Shown here: positions 1-7,749 of the stretch, piece after piece | Layout: each line of letters opens with the position of its first letter | How positions within the stretch are numbered: position 1 is the stretch's first letter | Assembly (NCBI RefSeq): GCF_900541605.1 | Contig: NZ_UQKJ01000011.1 | Span: 1 to 32,295, forward strand | Direction: 5' to 3' | Length of the DNA: 32,295 bases | From: an uncultured Dialister sp. | Lineage (GTDB): Bacteria; Bacillota; Negativicutes; Veillonellales; Dialisteraceae | The notes under the pieces: generated by a model | The model's input: the letters and a program-made list of their open reading frames with translations, nothing else | The model's database searches: none | Told to the model about the DNA's origin: nothing | Position numbers and translations under genes: made by a program

Positions 1-53
1 GTGAAGGCGGCCGTACCGTAGGCGCAGGCGTTGTAGCTAAGATTGTAAAATAA
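1..53 (+). CDS. tuf: Elongation factor Tu, C-terminal end (partial)
   Basis: The window opens inside a gene. Reading from base 3 gives EGGRTVGAGVVAKIVK followed by TAA at 51-53, which is the highly conserved last strand of EF-Tu domain 3 (GGRTVGAGVV). EF-Tu delivers aminoacyl-tRNA to the ribosome as a GTP complex in the cytoplasm. Only about 17 codons are visible, but this tail is characteristic. A strong intrinsic terminator follows 16 bases after the stop, so tuf is the last gene of its transcript, as is common at the end of the str operon. Confidence 0.88.
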   Translation, partial: EGGRTVGAGVVAKIVK

Positions 54-69
54 TCTGCTTTTGCTGATG

Positions 70-101
70 AAAAGAAGCCCCCCTGTGGGGCTTCTTTTTT
101 T
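70..101 (+). terminator. Intrinsic terminator of tuf
   Basis: A 12-bp perfect stem (70-81 with 87-98) closes a 5-base loop and its 3' arm runs into a tract of Ts. It separates the tuf transcript from the next gene. Confidence 0.9.
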
Positions 102-130
102 GTACCTTTTTAATTTGGAAATGATATAAT
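101..130 (+). promoter_or_regulatory. Probable promoter for the secreted-protein pair
   Basis: A perfect TATAAT lies at 125-130, downstream of the tuf terminator and 43 bases before the ATG at 173. The -35 is poor: TGTACC at 101-106 gives an 18-bp spacer. An AAGAAAGGTG ribosome binding site lies near 157-166. Confidence 0.5.
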
Positions 131-172
131 ATTTTTAATGACTCTGATTTCAATGAAGAAAGGTGAATATAT

Positions 173-913
173 ATGAAAATGAAAAAGTGGCTGGCCGTTT
201 CTACTATGGCAGTGATGCTGGCAGCCGGTACTATGTCTGTAAACGCGGATTCCATGACTCTATCGGGGGGAGAAGTACTGGATATGGGCTCTTCTATCTC
301 CGTGTATCCGGGAGAACGGTCGTTTTTTGGTAGTCAGTTCCATGACTGGCTCCTGAGATCCGATGCCGCCTCTACAGTGGAACAGGCGCTGGAAAGTGCA
401 AATCTTTTCCCAAAGGACAAAGGATATGAGAAGGAAATGGCTGAAATGGCGGTAGGTATCCTGAGGACCGGAAAGGTGTATCAGGTTCGTGCATCGGCTA
501 ATGATACTTTTTATCAGGGAATGGTTCTGTCTCTGGCGGTGTCTGACAATGATATGCTGAAAATAGCAATGGCTGGCAGTGCCGCGCTGGATAAGGATGG
601 GAAAACCGGTGCCCTTACGGGTAATGAAAGAAAAGAGGCTGCAGATCTCGCACTGGCTGCTCTTCGTGGGACTGTGGAAGTAGAAGAACACTCTTCCTGG
701 TCAGACCGCGTTTCCCGCCAGGGGTTAGTATATCGTACAGCAGATGCCAAAGTGGCTGTTACCAGAAACGGTTTTCTTCTTCCCCTGTACGTGAAGGGAG
801 TTATTACCAGAGGAGAAGGCAAAACCGTGTATACTGCATTTGTATCGGACCAGGCTTCCGGAAATTATTTCAGGCCTTTCCTTGATAAGGCATTGAAAGA
901 AGCTAAAAAATGA
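173..913 (+). CDS. Secreted protein of unknown function (first of a related pair)
   Basis: This 246-residue protein has a clear Sec signal peptide: a KMKK amino end, a hydrophobic stretch to about residue 20, and a likely cut after VNA at residue 25. It should be exported to the periplasm or cell surface. I recognise no catalytic motif or named domain. The carboxyl part (NGFLLPLYVKGVITR, then a YTAFVSDQ strand) resembles the end of the next gene, so both probably share one domain. The start at 173 has a good Shine-Dalgarno; an in-frame ATG at 179 is a possible alternative. The stop overlaps the next start by four bases (ATGA), which implies translational coupling. Confidence 0.72.
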   Translation: MKMKKWLAVSTMAVMLAAGTMSVNADSMTLSGGEVLDMGSSISVYPGERSFFGSQFHDWLLRSDAASTVEQALESANLFPKDKGYEKEMAEMAVGILRTGKVYQVRASANDTFYQGMVLSLAVSDNDMLKIAMAGSAALDKDGKTGALTGNERKEAADLALAALRGTVEVEEHSSWSDRVSRQGLVYRTADAKVAVTRNGFLLPLYVKGVITRGEGKTVYTAFVSDQASGNYFRPFLDKALKEAKK

Positions 914-1761
914 GTATGAAGAAAACAGTTTCACTGCTGGCAATATCCCTTTTCCTTGTGACTGGCGCGGTGGGAGCTCAGGACGGAAACCGGTTGGCAG
1001 GAACAAAGGATGATATTCTCTCATCGGTGGGAATTGAAAGTACATCAGTATCAATTCCGAAAGGAGTATTGCCTGGTGTTTTCCCAGGGGTGGGACCGGT
1101 ACTCGGCGGACAGGCAGGGACAGGTTCTACCGTTTCCAACAGTGAAAAGACGGAATCTGCAGAGGTAATACCATCTGACGAAATGAAAGGTTCCTTCCTT
1201 AACGGAAAGACTATGCCGAAAACTGTGGGATACCGTCCTTTTTCAAACAATAACCCGTCCCCTGGAACCTATGGAGGAGTCCTGACAGTTAAGGGAAAAT
1301 CCTATACGGCCGGTGCATTGGCGGCTGCTGCCGTATTCCGGGGACCGAAATCGGATGCTTGCTTCGGTGGTATGTTTCTTCCCGGCGGTTATTCACAGCA
1401 GGCGGGAGAACGGATGCTTGCTTTTAATATGACTCTCCTTAAACTGGAGAGTATTACGAATGATGTATTTCTAAAAGCCGTAGCTGAGGCACGGAAAGAT
1501 ACGGGAACCCAGGTGCCCTATGATTTTCTGGCGGTAGATATGCTTCATGTGGAGCAGCTTCACAAGGTCAATGATGCCCCTAGAATTTACAGCTTTTCCC
1601 TCCGCCCGGTGTTTTCTGTGGACGGATGGGTACTCCCTCTGTTTTTCCGGGGTTATGCCGCCAAAGTGGATGATTCCTACCGCTTTTTACTGCTGGCTTC
1701 TCCAGACAGTGAAAAAAATCTGGTCAGTGAGGCCGGGCTCCGTCTGGTCAGTACCCGTTGA
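910..1761 (+). CDS. Secreted protein of unknown function (second of a related pair)
   Basis: This 283-residue protein has a signal peptide (MSMKK, hydrophobic core, likely cut after VGA near residue 23). Residues of roughly 45-75 are rich in Gly, Pro and Val and look like a flexible linker. The tail DGWVLPLFFRGYAAK followed by YRFLLLASPDS matches the pattern of the upstream protein's NGFLLPLYVKGVI...YTAFVSDQ, so the two look like diverged paralogues. It starts inside the stop codon of its neighbour and is followed at once by a terminator, so the pair forms a bicistronic unit. The function is not recognised; a role at the cell surface is only inferred from export. Confidence 0.7.
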   Translation: MSMKKTVSLLAISLFLVTGAVGAQDGNRLAGTKDDILSSVGIESTSVSIPKGVLPGVFPGVGPVLGGQAGTGSTVSNSEKTESAEVIPSDEMKGSFLNGKTMPKTVGYRPFSNNNPSPGTYGGVLTVKGKSYTAGALAAAAVFRGPKSDACFGGMFLPGGYSQQAGERMLAFNMTLLKLESITNDVFLKAVAEARKDTGTQVPYDFLAVDMLHVEQLHKVNDAPRIYSFSLRPVFSVDGWVLPLFFRGYAAKVDDSYRFLLLASPDSEKNLVSEAGLRLVSTR

Positions 1762-1764
1762 ATT

Positions 1765-1793
1765 AAAAGCTCTCCGAAGAGGAGAGCTTTTTG
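1765..1793 (+). terminator. Intrinsic terminator after the secreted pair
   Basis: An 11-bp perfect stem (1765-1775 with 1781-1791) with a 5-base loop ends in TTTTT, four bases after the TGA of the upstream gene. Confidence 0.88.
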
Positions 1794-1795
1794 AA

Positions 1796-1826
1796 TTGTG
1801 AATCTATGAAAAAGCTATGGTATAAT
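1796..1826 (+). promoter_or_regulatory. Probable promoter of the asparaginase gene
   Basis: A perfect TATAAT lies at 1821-1826. TTGTGA at 1796-1801 is a plausible -35 with a somewhat long 19-bp spacer. AGGAGGG at 1847-1853 is a strong ribosome binding site for the ATG at 1864. Confidence 0.55.
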
Positions 1827-1863
1827 CAGCAGAGATTGATTCTTTCAGGAGGGACCTATAATC

Positions 1864-2853
1864 ATGGCAAAAAGACCACATATCCATCTGCTGGCCACCG
1901 GAGGGACTATTGCAGGGAGAGCGATGTCAGATACCGCTACTACCGGATACAGAGCCGGTGCTCTTTCTGTAGATGATCTGGTGGCAAGTGTGCCTGGCAT
2001 CCGTGATGCAGCTGATCTTACAGGAGAAACGATTTCATCTATTGACAGCAAGGATATGACTGAGAATATCTGGTGTACCCTGTCGTGCCGTATCCGGGAG
2101 CTGGAAAGGAATGGAAAAACTGATGGTATTATCGTTATCCATGGGACCGATACCATGGAGGAAACCGCATATTTTCTGGAACTGACCACAGATCACAGGA
2201 TACCGGTGGTTCTTACGGGAGCCATGAGGCCTGCTACTGCTGTCAGTGCGGATGGTCCTATGAATCTCCTGAATGCGGTGCGGCTGGCAGGAGTAAAAAA
2301 AGCGGCTTTTATGGGAGTGCTGGTCATGATGAATGATACCATTTTTGGCGCCCGGGATGTGACAAAGGGAAATACGCTTTCCCTTGATACTTTCTGTGCT
2401 CCCCGGGGTCCCTTAGGTCATATGAACGATGGTCAGGTAGAGTGGTATCACGGGCCCCTTCACCGGGAAGGGGAGGCGCCTTTTTCGGTGGACTCACTGA
2501 CTGCCCTGCCGAAGGTCTACATCCTCTACGGCACCGCCGGCGCCGATGGTGCCATGGTTAGGGCCGCCCTGCAGGCCGGAGCGGAAGGACTCGTCTATGC
2601 GGGCACCGGCAACGGCAGCATCCACGAAGCGGATGAGAAGGAACTGGCAAAGGCAGCGGTCCAGGGAATCCCGGTGGTCCGGAGCTCCCATGCCGGCAGC
2701 GGCACCGTCATCGGGGCCGAGGCATCCTATGAGAAAGAGCATTTTATCCGCGGTGGCTCCCTGAATCCACAGAAAGCAAGAATTCTCCTGCAGTTAGCTT
2801 TGACAAAGACGAAGGACGCAGGAGAGATACAGGAGATGTTTGAACGATACTGA
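1864..2853 (+). CDS. L-asparaginase, type II-like, probably cytoplasmic
   Basis: It hydrolyses asparagine to aspartate and ammonia. The 329-residue protein carries both asparaginase signatures: ATGGTIAG near the amino end with catalytic Thr15, and VIHGTDTMEETAYFL with Thr95-Asp96 (HGTDT at 93-97). TGAMRP, SADGP, the DVTK lysine and a closing LNPQKARILLQLALTKT block also fit the E. coli AnsB-like (type II) lineage. Type II enzymes are usually exported, but this one starts directly at MAKRPHIHLL with no signal peptide, so it should be cytoplasmic. The start is fixed by a strong Shine-Dalgarno. Base composition becomes clearly more GC-rich in the last third of the gene. Confidence 0.93.
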   Translation: MAKRPHIHLLATGGTIAGRAMSDTATTGYRAGALSVDDLVASVPGIRDAADLTGETISSIDSKDMTENIWCTLSCRIRELERNGKTDGIIVIHGTDTMEETAYFLELTTDHRIPVVLTGAMRPATAVSADGPMNLLNAVRLAGVKKAAFMGVLVMMNDTIFGARDVTKGNTLSLDTFCAPRGPLGHMNDGQVEWYHGPLHREGEAPFSVDSLTALPKVYILYGTAGADGAMVRAALQAGAEGLVYAGTGNGSIHEADEKELAKAAVQGIPVVRSSHAGSGTVIGAEASYEKEHFIRGGSLNPQKARILLQLALTKTKDAGEIQEMFERY

Positions 2854-2855
2854 GG

Positions 2856-3300
2856 GGGAAGGTGGCGGCGCGGGAAAATTAGGAATGAGGAATTAGGAAT
2901 GAGGAATGGATGTGGCGGCGCACAAAATGGGAAGCGCCGCCTTTTGAAGTGCTATTGCGGCTTTGCCGCAGTGGAAGTCGTCAGGAAGCCCTGTAATCCT
3001 GAACACAAGAAAGATTTCTCGACTCGTCGGAGCTGTAGCGATTCTTAACGTTAGAGTCATATATCATGCTTACACCGCTCGAAATGACGTTAGGAGGATA
3101 TAGTCATCAGAAAGATGATGGTATTTCTGAAAAATGACCCTCTTCATTTCTCGTCATTTCGAGCGGAGGCAAGCGTCGTAGTGACTATACCCGTAAGAAT
3201 CGTATGTGGTAAGGAGTCGAGAAATCTTTCAGAAGAATGACTGTGACGATGTAACAACGCAGAAGTTGTTGAGAAAGGGGGCAGGAGGGTAACGATTTCG
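2856..3300. repeat. Dispersed MITE/REP-like repeat, copy 1 (near full)
   Basis: This non-coding stretch is the fullest copy of a family seen six times here. In order it has: direct repeats of AGGAATGAGGAATT (2881-2910); a perfect hairpin GGCGGCGC/GCGCCGCC (2914-2921 with 2934-2941) followed by TTTT, which may end the asparaginase transcript; a GCGGC-TTT-GCCGC mini hairpin near 2956-2968; and a large imperfect palindrome from 3009 to 3230. The outer 17-bp arms of the palindrome (GAAAGATTTCTCGACTC, 3009-3025, and its complement, 3214-3230) are perfect. Inner arms GCTCGAAATGACG (3077-3089 with 3152-3164) match too. The motif TCATTTCGAGCG is a common bacterial intergenic repeat. No gene is supported. 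Confidence 0.8.
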
Positions 3301-3336
3301 GCGAGATGGCACACTGCTTTTTGTCATATAGATAGC

Positions 3337-3384
3337 ATCAAAAAAGATGGTCCCATGGATAACCATGGAACCATCTTTTTTGAT
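3337..3384. terminator. Bidirectional terminator, end of the moxR-DUF58-transglutaminase operon
   Basis: A long near-perfect stem (AAAAAAGATGGT then CCATGG, against CCATGG and ACCATCTTTTTT) has A and T tracts at both ends, so it can stop transcription in either direction. It lies just past the stop of the minus-strand transglutaminase gene. Confidence 0.88.
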
Positions 3385-3389
3385 TGCCA

Positions 3390-5744
3390 TCAGAGTTTCC
3401 GGAGGAACCGGAAGCGGATCCGGTCCATGAGGCCTAAGCGGGCGAGGCAGGCTTTGCGGGCTTTGCCGGTGATGGCGGCGGCTTCTTTTCTCTCGTCTTT
3501 CGAGAGGGTACGGCCGGAGTATTTCGCTGTCACCAGGAGGTCGATGAGCCGGTCGAAGCCATCGAATCGTCCGTCTTTCCGGTAGGCCTTCTTCCTGTCT
3601 TCATAGCTCCCTTTCCGGGGAATCCCGGCCCACCGGGTCAGGCGGTCCGTATAGTCCAGGAGGCGGTTGAAGGAGTCTTTGTTCCTGGGGGCGGCGGCCA
3701 GCATTCGGCTTACGGCGGTGAGGCGGATGGCGAGAAGGAGAATGGCCGCCAGCAGGAGGAGGGGCAGGATGAGGAGGCCCTTCGGGAAGGGTCTGGCGCT
3801 GTTGGCAGCAGGGGTCTGTCCCTGGAGCTGCGGGGGCTGCTGGCGCTGGGGAGTGGATGGGGAGGTCCGGGGTGGGGTCTCTTTCTTTTCTCCTTCGGAA
3901 GGAGAGGACTGCTGTCCCTTGTCCTGGCCCTTCGGATCCAGTGGTGCGTCAGGGGCACCGTTGTCGTTTTTCTTCTTGTCCTGGGGCAGGGGGAAGGGGT
4001 TGTCGGTCCCTTCATAGCCCGGCGTCATTTCCACAGGCCGCCAGCCGAGGCCGTCCACATAGACTTCAGCCCAGGCATGGGCGTGGTGGTCATTGATGGA
4101 ATACTGGCGAAGGCCATCGGCAGAGAGGGGAGCTCCGTGAAGTTCATCGCTGCCCACGGTGAGGCCGACGGCGTAACGGGCGGGAATGCCGCTTTCCCGA
4201 AGGAGCATGACTGCGGCGGAGGCAAAGGAGGTGCAGTAGCCCTTCCTGCTTTCCGTGAGGAAGTAGGTGATGAAGTCTTTGCCCAATGGGGTCTTGCCGG
4301 GATTTGTGGTATAGGTATAATTTTTCGCCAGGAAATTCCGGATTTCTTCGACCCGCTGCCGCTTTTCGGCCAATGTGGTCACTTTGCTTACGGGGCCAAG
4401 GGCAGAGAGCCCTTCTTTCACGGAGTCCGGAATGTCCAGGTAATGGCGGTACACGAAGTCCCGGTATTTCTTCTCCGCTCCCAGGTAGGTGCGGTAATAG
4501 GGGTCCGACGAAGATTCCCGGTCCATCATGGAAAGGAGGGCTCCGGAAGGCAGGTCCCAGAGGTAGGTGCTGTAGGCTTTCCCTTCCGCACTCACCGGAG
4601 ACCGGTCGAAGGCGAAGAGGGGAGCACCGAAGCTGGCATCGTAGGGAAGAAGGAAGAATTTCGTCTTTTCATAGACCGCATTGACGGCGAAGTCCTTCTT
4701 GAGACCCTCCACAGAGCCATCGTCCAGGTAGTTGGACAGGCTCTGGGACAGGGCGGGGCTCCGGGCGATGACTTCCATGAGCCAGGCCCCCTGGTCATAC
4801 CATTCGCCCCGGTTGTCCCGGAAGAGGTCTTTCACACTGTCGTAGTCGGAGTCCGGCAGGTCTTTCCAGGCGTTATTTCCATAGTCCCCGCCGCTCCAGC
4901 TCCGAAGGTACAGGCGGTGGGCGGTATCGGCCATCTCAATGTCCGCAATGATGCGGCCGGAATAGCGGATGCCGTTCACGGTCCCCAGTTTCTGGTGGCC
5001 TGCGGTGCCCTTCATCATGCCGGTGTAGGCATTACCGGCGTGGAAAATAGGGTCATAGGGGTCGATGAAGGAAACGATGTCTTCCTGGAGCCGGGAGAAC
5101 AGGGCGGGCTGCTGGTAGTGGCTTTCCGGAATGGCCAGGCAGATGAGGAGGCCAAGGACCAGGGACACCGCAAAGGCCGGGATTTCCGGATGGGAAATGG
5201 GACCGCCCCGAAACCGGGCCGGCAGGGATGCCAGAAAGGCACCGGAAAGGACAAGGGCCGCTGCCGGCGGGTTGATGCCGAAGTAAAAGCCCAGAAGCAG
5301 GAGGAAGAAAGAAAGGATGCCCGCTGCCAGGGCGCCGGCCTTCGAGAGGAAGGCGGCCAGGAAGAACCAGCAGGTAAGGAGGAGCAGGAAGAGCTCCGCC
5401 ATCACAGGGCTCGCCGGATGGGCGAGGCGGGGAATGTCCATATCCACGTCGTAGGGCTCTTTCAGGGTGGTGATAAAGGGCACCGATAAAGAGCGCAGGC
5501 TGTCCATGAAGCTGCTGCCCAGAAGGAGGGCGACGGCGGCCAGGACAACAAAGAGCAGGGCCAGCAAGGGGAAACGCCGCTTCTCCGGAAGGGATCCGAA
5601 AAGGAGGGATACCAGCAGGGTGATGATTCCGGCGGCCAGGCCAAAGGGCAGGGCCCCTTCTCCGAAATAGGAGAAGAGGATGGATACGGTGCCAAAGGCA
5701 CCGGCGGCGGAGAGGAGGGAGGAGAAGAATATCGTTTTACGCAT
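3390..5744 (-). CDS. Membrane-anchored transglutaminase-like protein (TgpA type)
   Basis: This 784-residue protein has about five to six transmembrane helices in its first 200 residues, then an extracytoplasmic region with a transglutaminase-like fold. A Pro/Gln/Ser-rich linker follows, then one more helix (LLILPLLLLAAILLLAI) and a cytoplasmic tail like DUF4129. The catalytic Cys504 sits in KGYCTSFASAAVMLL and His556 in DHHAHAWAEVY. The third position reads GWRPVEMTPGY, so Glu572 stands where the family usually has Asp (VDPT). This VE-TPG variant occurs in Gram-positive relatives as I recall. Its ATG overlaps the stop of the DUF58 gene by one base (TAATG). Substrate and physiological role are unknown; these operons are often linked to the envelope. 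Confidence 0.88.
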   Translation of the reverse strand: MRKTIFFSSLLSAAGAFGTVSILFSYFGEGALPFGLAAGIITLLVSLLFGSLPEKRRFPLLALLFVVLAAVALLLGSSFMDSLRSLSVPFITTLKEPYDVDMDIPRLAHPASPVMAELFLLLLTCWFFLAAFLSKAGALAAGILSFFLLLLGFYFGINPPAAALVLSGAFLASLPARFRGGPISHPEIPAFAVSLVLGLLICLAIPESHYQQPALFSRLQEDIVSFIDPYDPIFHAGNAYTGMMKGTAGHQKLGTVNGIRYSGRIIADIEMADTAHRLYLRSWSGGDYGNNAWKDLPDSDYDSVKDLFRDNRGEWYDQGAWLMEVIARSPALSQSLSNYLDDGSVEGLKKDFAVNAVYEKTKFFLLPYDASFGAPLFAFDRSPVSAEGKAYSTYLWDLPSGALLSMMDRESSSDPYYRTYLGAEKKYRDFVYRHYLDIPDSVKEGLSALGPVSKVTTLAEKRQRVEEIRNFLAKNYTYTTNPGKTPLGKDFITYFLTESRKGYCTSFASAAVMLLRESGIPARYAVGLTVGSDELHGAPLSADGLRQYSINDHHAHAWAEVYVDGLGWRPVEMTPGYEGTDNPFPLPQDKKKNDNGAPDAPLDPKGQDKGQQSSPSEGEKKETPPRTSPSTPQRQQPPQLQGQTPAANSARPFPKGLLILPLLLLAAILLLAIRLTAVSRMLAAAPRNKDSFNRLLDYTDRLTRWAGIPRKGSYEDRKKAYRKDGRFDGFDRLIDLLVTAKYSGRTLSKDERKEAAAITGKARKACLARLGLMDRIRFRFLRKL

Positions 5745-6757
5745 TATTTCTTTCCTCCCAGGGCTTCATAAATGGCCTCCCTGCCGGAAAGGGCAGCCCG
5801 GGGCGCATCGGCAGCAGCGCACCAGATGGCGGGATGGAGGATGGGGGAAATGGGGGGATCCGGATTTCCCGTGAGGTAGCAGATCGGAATGTAGGGGGAC
5901 AGGGTACTTTCCCGGAGGGCGCCGTCTGTCCCGGCCCGGAGGAAACCGGCCAGGCCATCCAGCCATTCCTCCCGGCTGTGAATGGCGGCGGTTACCGGTC
6001 CCCGGTCGGTGGCGAAGGCAAAGCGGAAGGGCATGCGGGCCGACAGGAGAGCGAGGCCCAGGGAATAGAGGGCATCCCCTATGGTATCCCGCAGGACCGG
6101 TTCCTTCTCATAGTCTGCGGCCAGCACGATTTTTTCACTGTCTGCAGGGTAGGAATCCCTGACGTAGACGTCCTCTTTCCGGGCGGTGATTTTCCAGTTG
6201 ATGAGATGGGGATTGTCGCCGGGTTTATAGGGGGTGGCACCGAAATATTCCACTTCGTCACTGCCGGTGAGTTTCCGGAGGCTGGCCAGGGCACTGTGAT
6301 AGTCTCCTACCGCCTTGGGGTATACAAGGTAGGAGGAAGACGGGAAATCCCGGTGATAGTGGAAGAGGCCGAAGGGGTCAGTCCAGGAAACGTGGATTTT
6401 CCCGATGCTTTCCCGGCCGCAGTGGATGGCATTTCTGGTGAAAAAGAAACGAAGGCCCTCCTTCGTTTCCTCAAAGGATTCCCAGGGAGCCCCGTCCAGG
6501 AGGATTTCCGGGGAGCCCAGGAAAGAGAGGAAAGGACCGGTCAGGAGTGCCGTGATTTCTACGGCCTCTCCCCGGCTGGCATGGGAAGGGCCGCCAGCGG
6601 TGACAGAAAGGCGCTTCCCTGCCCATTTTCCGAAGAAAAAGAGGGGGACCGGGGTGAAGATGAGGACCAGGGCCAGCAGAAAAGCATCGTACTGGTCATA
6701 GATAATCATGAGCAGCAGGGCGATGAGCAGGATGAACAGATAGTAAAAGCGGCCCAT
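5744..6757 (-). CDS. DUF58 domain-containing membrane protein
   Basis: The 337-residue protein begins with two closely spaced transmembrane helices (about residues 5-20 and 24-43) and continues as a soluble domain. The DUF58 signature is plain at residues 177-193: YKPGDNPHLINWKITAR. DUF58 proteins have a von Willebrand A-like fold and partner MoxR ATPases, probably as assembly or substrate adaptors, though their exact job is not established. The start follows the moxR stop with no spacer (TAAATG), and the stop shares one base with the transglutaminase start, so all three are translationally coupled. A long antisense open frame across this gene is a by-product of GC-rich codons. Confidence 0.88.
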   Translation of the reverse strand: MGRFYYLFILLIALLLMIIYDQYDAFLLALVLIFTPVPLFFFGKWAGKRLSVTAGGPSHASRGEAVEITALLTGPFLSFLGSPEILLDGAPWESFEETKEGLRFFFTRNAIHCGRESIGKIHVSWTDPFGLFHYHRDFPSSSYLVYPKAVGDYHSALASLRKLTGSDEVEYFGATPYKPGDNPHLINWKITARKEDVYVRDSYPADSEKIVLAADYEKEPVLRDTIGDALYSLGLALLSARMPFRFAFATDRGPVTAAIHSREEWLDGLAGFLRAGTDGALRESTLSPYIPICYLTGNPDPPISPILHPAIWCAAADAPRAALSGREAIYEALGGKK

Positions 6758-7699
6758 TTAGTCCTCCTTCAGCGACGGAAGGGGCAGGGAGGACAGAATG
6801 GAGGAAAGCACGGATTCCGCAGTTTTCCCGGCATACCGGGCGTCACCGGTAAGGGAAATGCGGTGGGACAGGGTATAGGGGGCCACAGCCATCACATCGT
6901 CGGGGGTGGCATAGGTCCGCCCTTCCATGAGGGCATGGGCTTTCGTCATGGCGGCGAGGCACATGGTGCCCCGGGGAGATACGCCGAGGCGGATATCCGG
7001 ATGATTCCTGGTGGCTCTTGCAAGGTCCACCATGTAGCCGTAGAGGCTGTCTTCCACATGGATGCGGCCGGCTTCTTCCCGGAGGGCCAGGAGCTGGGCC
7101 GGAGAAATGACAGGGGTGAGGGTTTCTGCGGGGTTTCTGCTTTCGCCGGAGAGGATATGAATTTCATCTTCCCGGGCCGGATAGCCTACGGTGATGCGGA
7201 TCATGAAGCGGTCGGTCTGGGACTCCGGCAGTTCCTGGGTGCCGGAAGAACCGAAGGGGTTCTGGGTGGCCATGACGATGAAGGGCTGGGGAACGGCATA
7301 GGTCTTGCCGTCTACCGTGAGCCGTCCTTCCTGCATGACCTCCAGCAGGGCGGACTGGGTCTTCGGGGAAGCCCGGTTGATTTCATCGGCCAGGAAGAAA
7401 TTGGTCATGGCACTGCCTGGCACGTAGCGGAAGGAGCCGCTTCCTTTGTCGTACATGGAAAAGCCGGTGATATCCGATGGCAGTACGTCCGGTGTGAACT
7501 GCATGCGCTTGTAGTCCAGCCCCAGCACATGGGTAAAGGAAACGGCAATGGTGGTCTTGCCGACACCGGGGATATCATCGATGAGGATGTGGCCGCCGGC
7601 CAGGATGGCGCAGAGAATCCGGCGGAGCACCTCCCCCTTTCCCAGTACCGCCTTCCCGGTTTCTGCCAGGATGGAATCAATCATTTCTTTTGTATTCAT
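6758..7699 (-). CDS. MoxR-family AAA+ ATPase
   Basis: The 313-residue length is typical of the family. It has Walker A DIPGVGKTT (residues 42-50), Walker B FFLADEINRA with Asp105-Glu106, a sensor-1 like MATQNPFG, and the AAA lid in its carboxyl half. MoxR ATPases act as chaperone-like remodelling enzymes, usually with a VWA or DUF58 partner, which is the next gene here. It is the first gene of a three-gene operon. The ATG at 7699 is preceded by AGAGGT at a good distance. The substrate is not known. Confidence 0.9.
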   Translation of the reverse strand: MNTKEMIDSILAETGKAVLGKGEVLRRILCAILAGGHILIDDIPGVGKTTIAVSFTHVLGLDYKRMQFTPDVLPSDITGFSMYDKGSGSFRYVPGSAMTNFFLADEINRASPKTQSALLEVMQEGRLTVDGKTYAVPQPFIVMATQNPFGSSGTQELPESQTDRFMIRITVGYPAREDEIHILSGESRNPAETLTPVISPAQLLALREEAGRIHVEDSLYGYMVDLARATRNHPDIRLGVSPRGTMCLAAMTKAHALMEGRTYATPDDVMAVAPYTLSHRISLTGDARYAGKTAESVLSSILSSLPLPSLKED

Positions 7700-7742
7700 A
7701 GGGTTACCTCTTTTTCCTTATATATGTATAGTAATATTTTAT

Positions 7743-7748
7743 ATTATA
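7743..7748 (-). promoter_or_regulatory. Candidate -10 element for the moxR operon
   Basis: TATAAT on the minus strand lies 44 bases upstream of the moxR start in a short AT-rich gap. I see no convincing -35 at 16-18 bp. This is the only -10-like element between the repeat and the gene. Confidence 0.35.
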
Positions 7749-7749
7749 C

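Noticed and set aside
2881..2910. Possible short CRISPR-like direct repeats
   Set aside because: The units (AGGAATGAGGAATT) are adjacent, very short and without spacers, and recur as part of the dispersed repeat.
4077..5489. A 470-codon plus-strand frame opposite the transglutaminase gene
   Set aside because: Antisense by-product of GC-rich codons; the minus strand has the Cys-His catalytic motifs and membrane helices.
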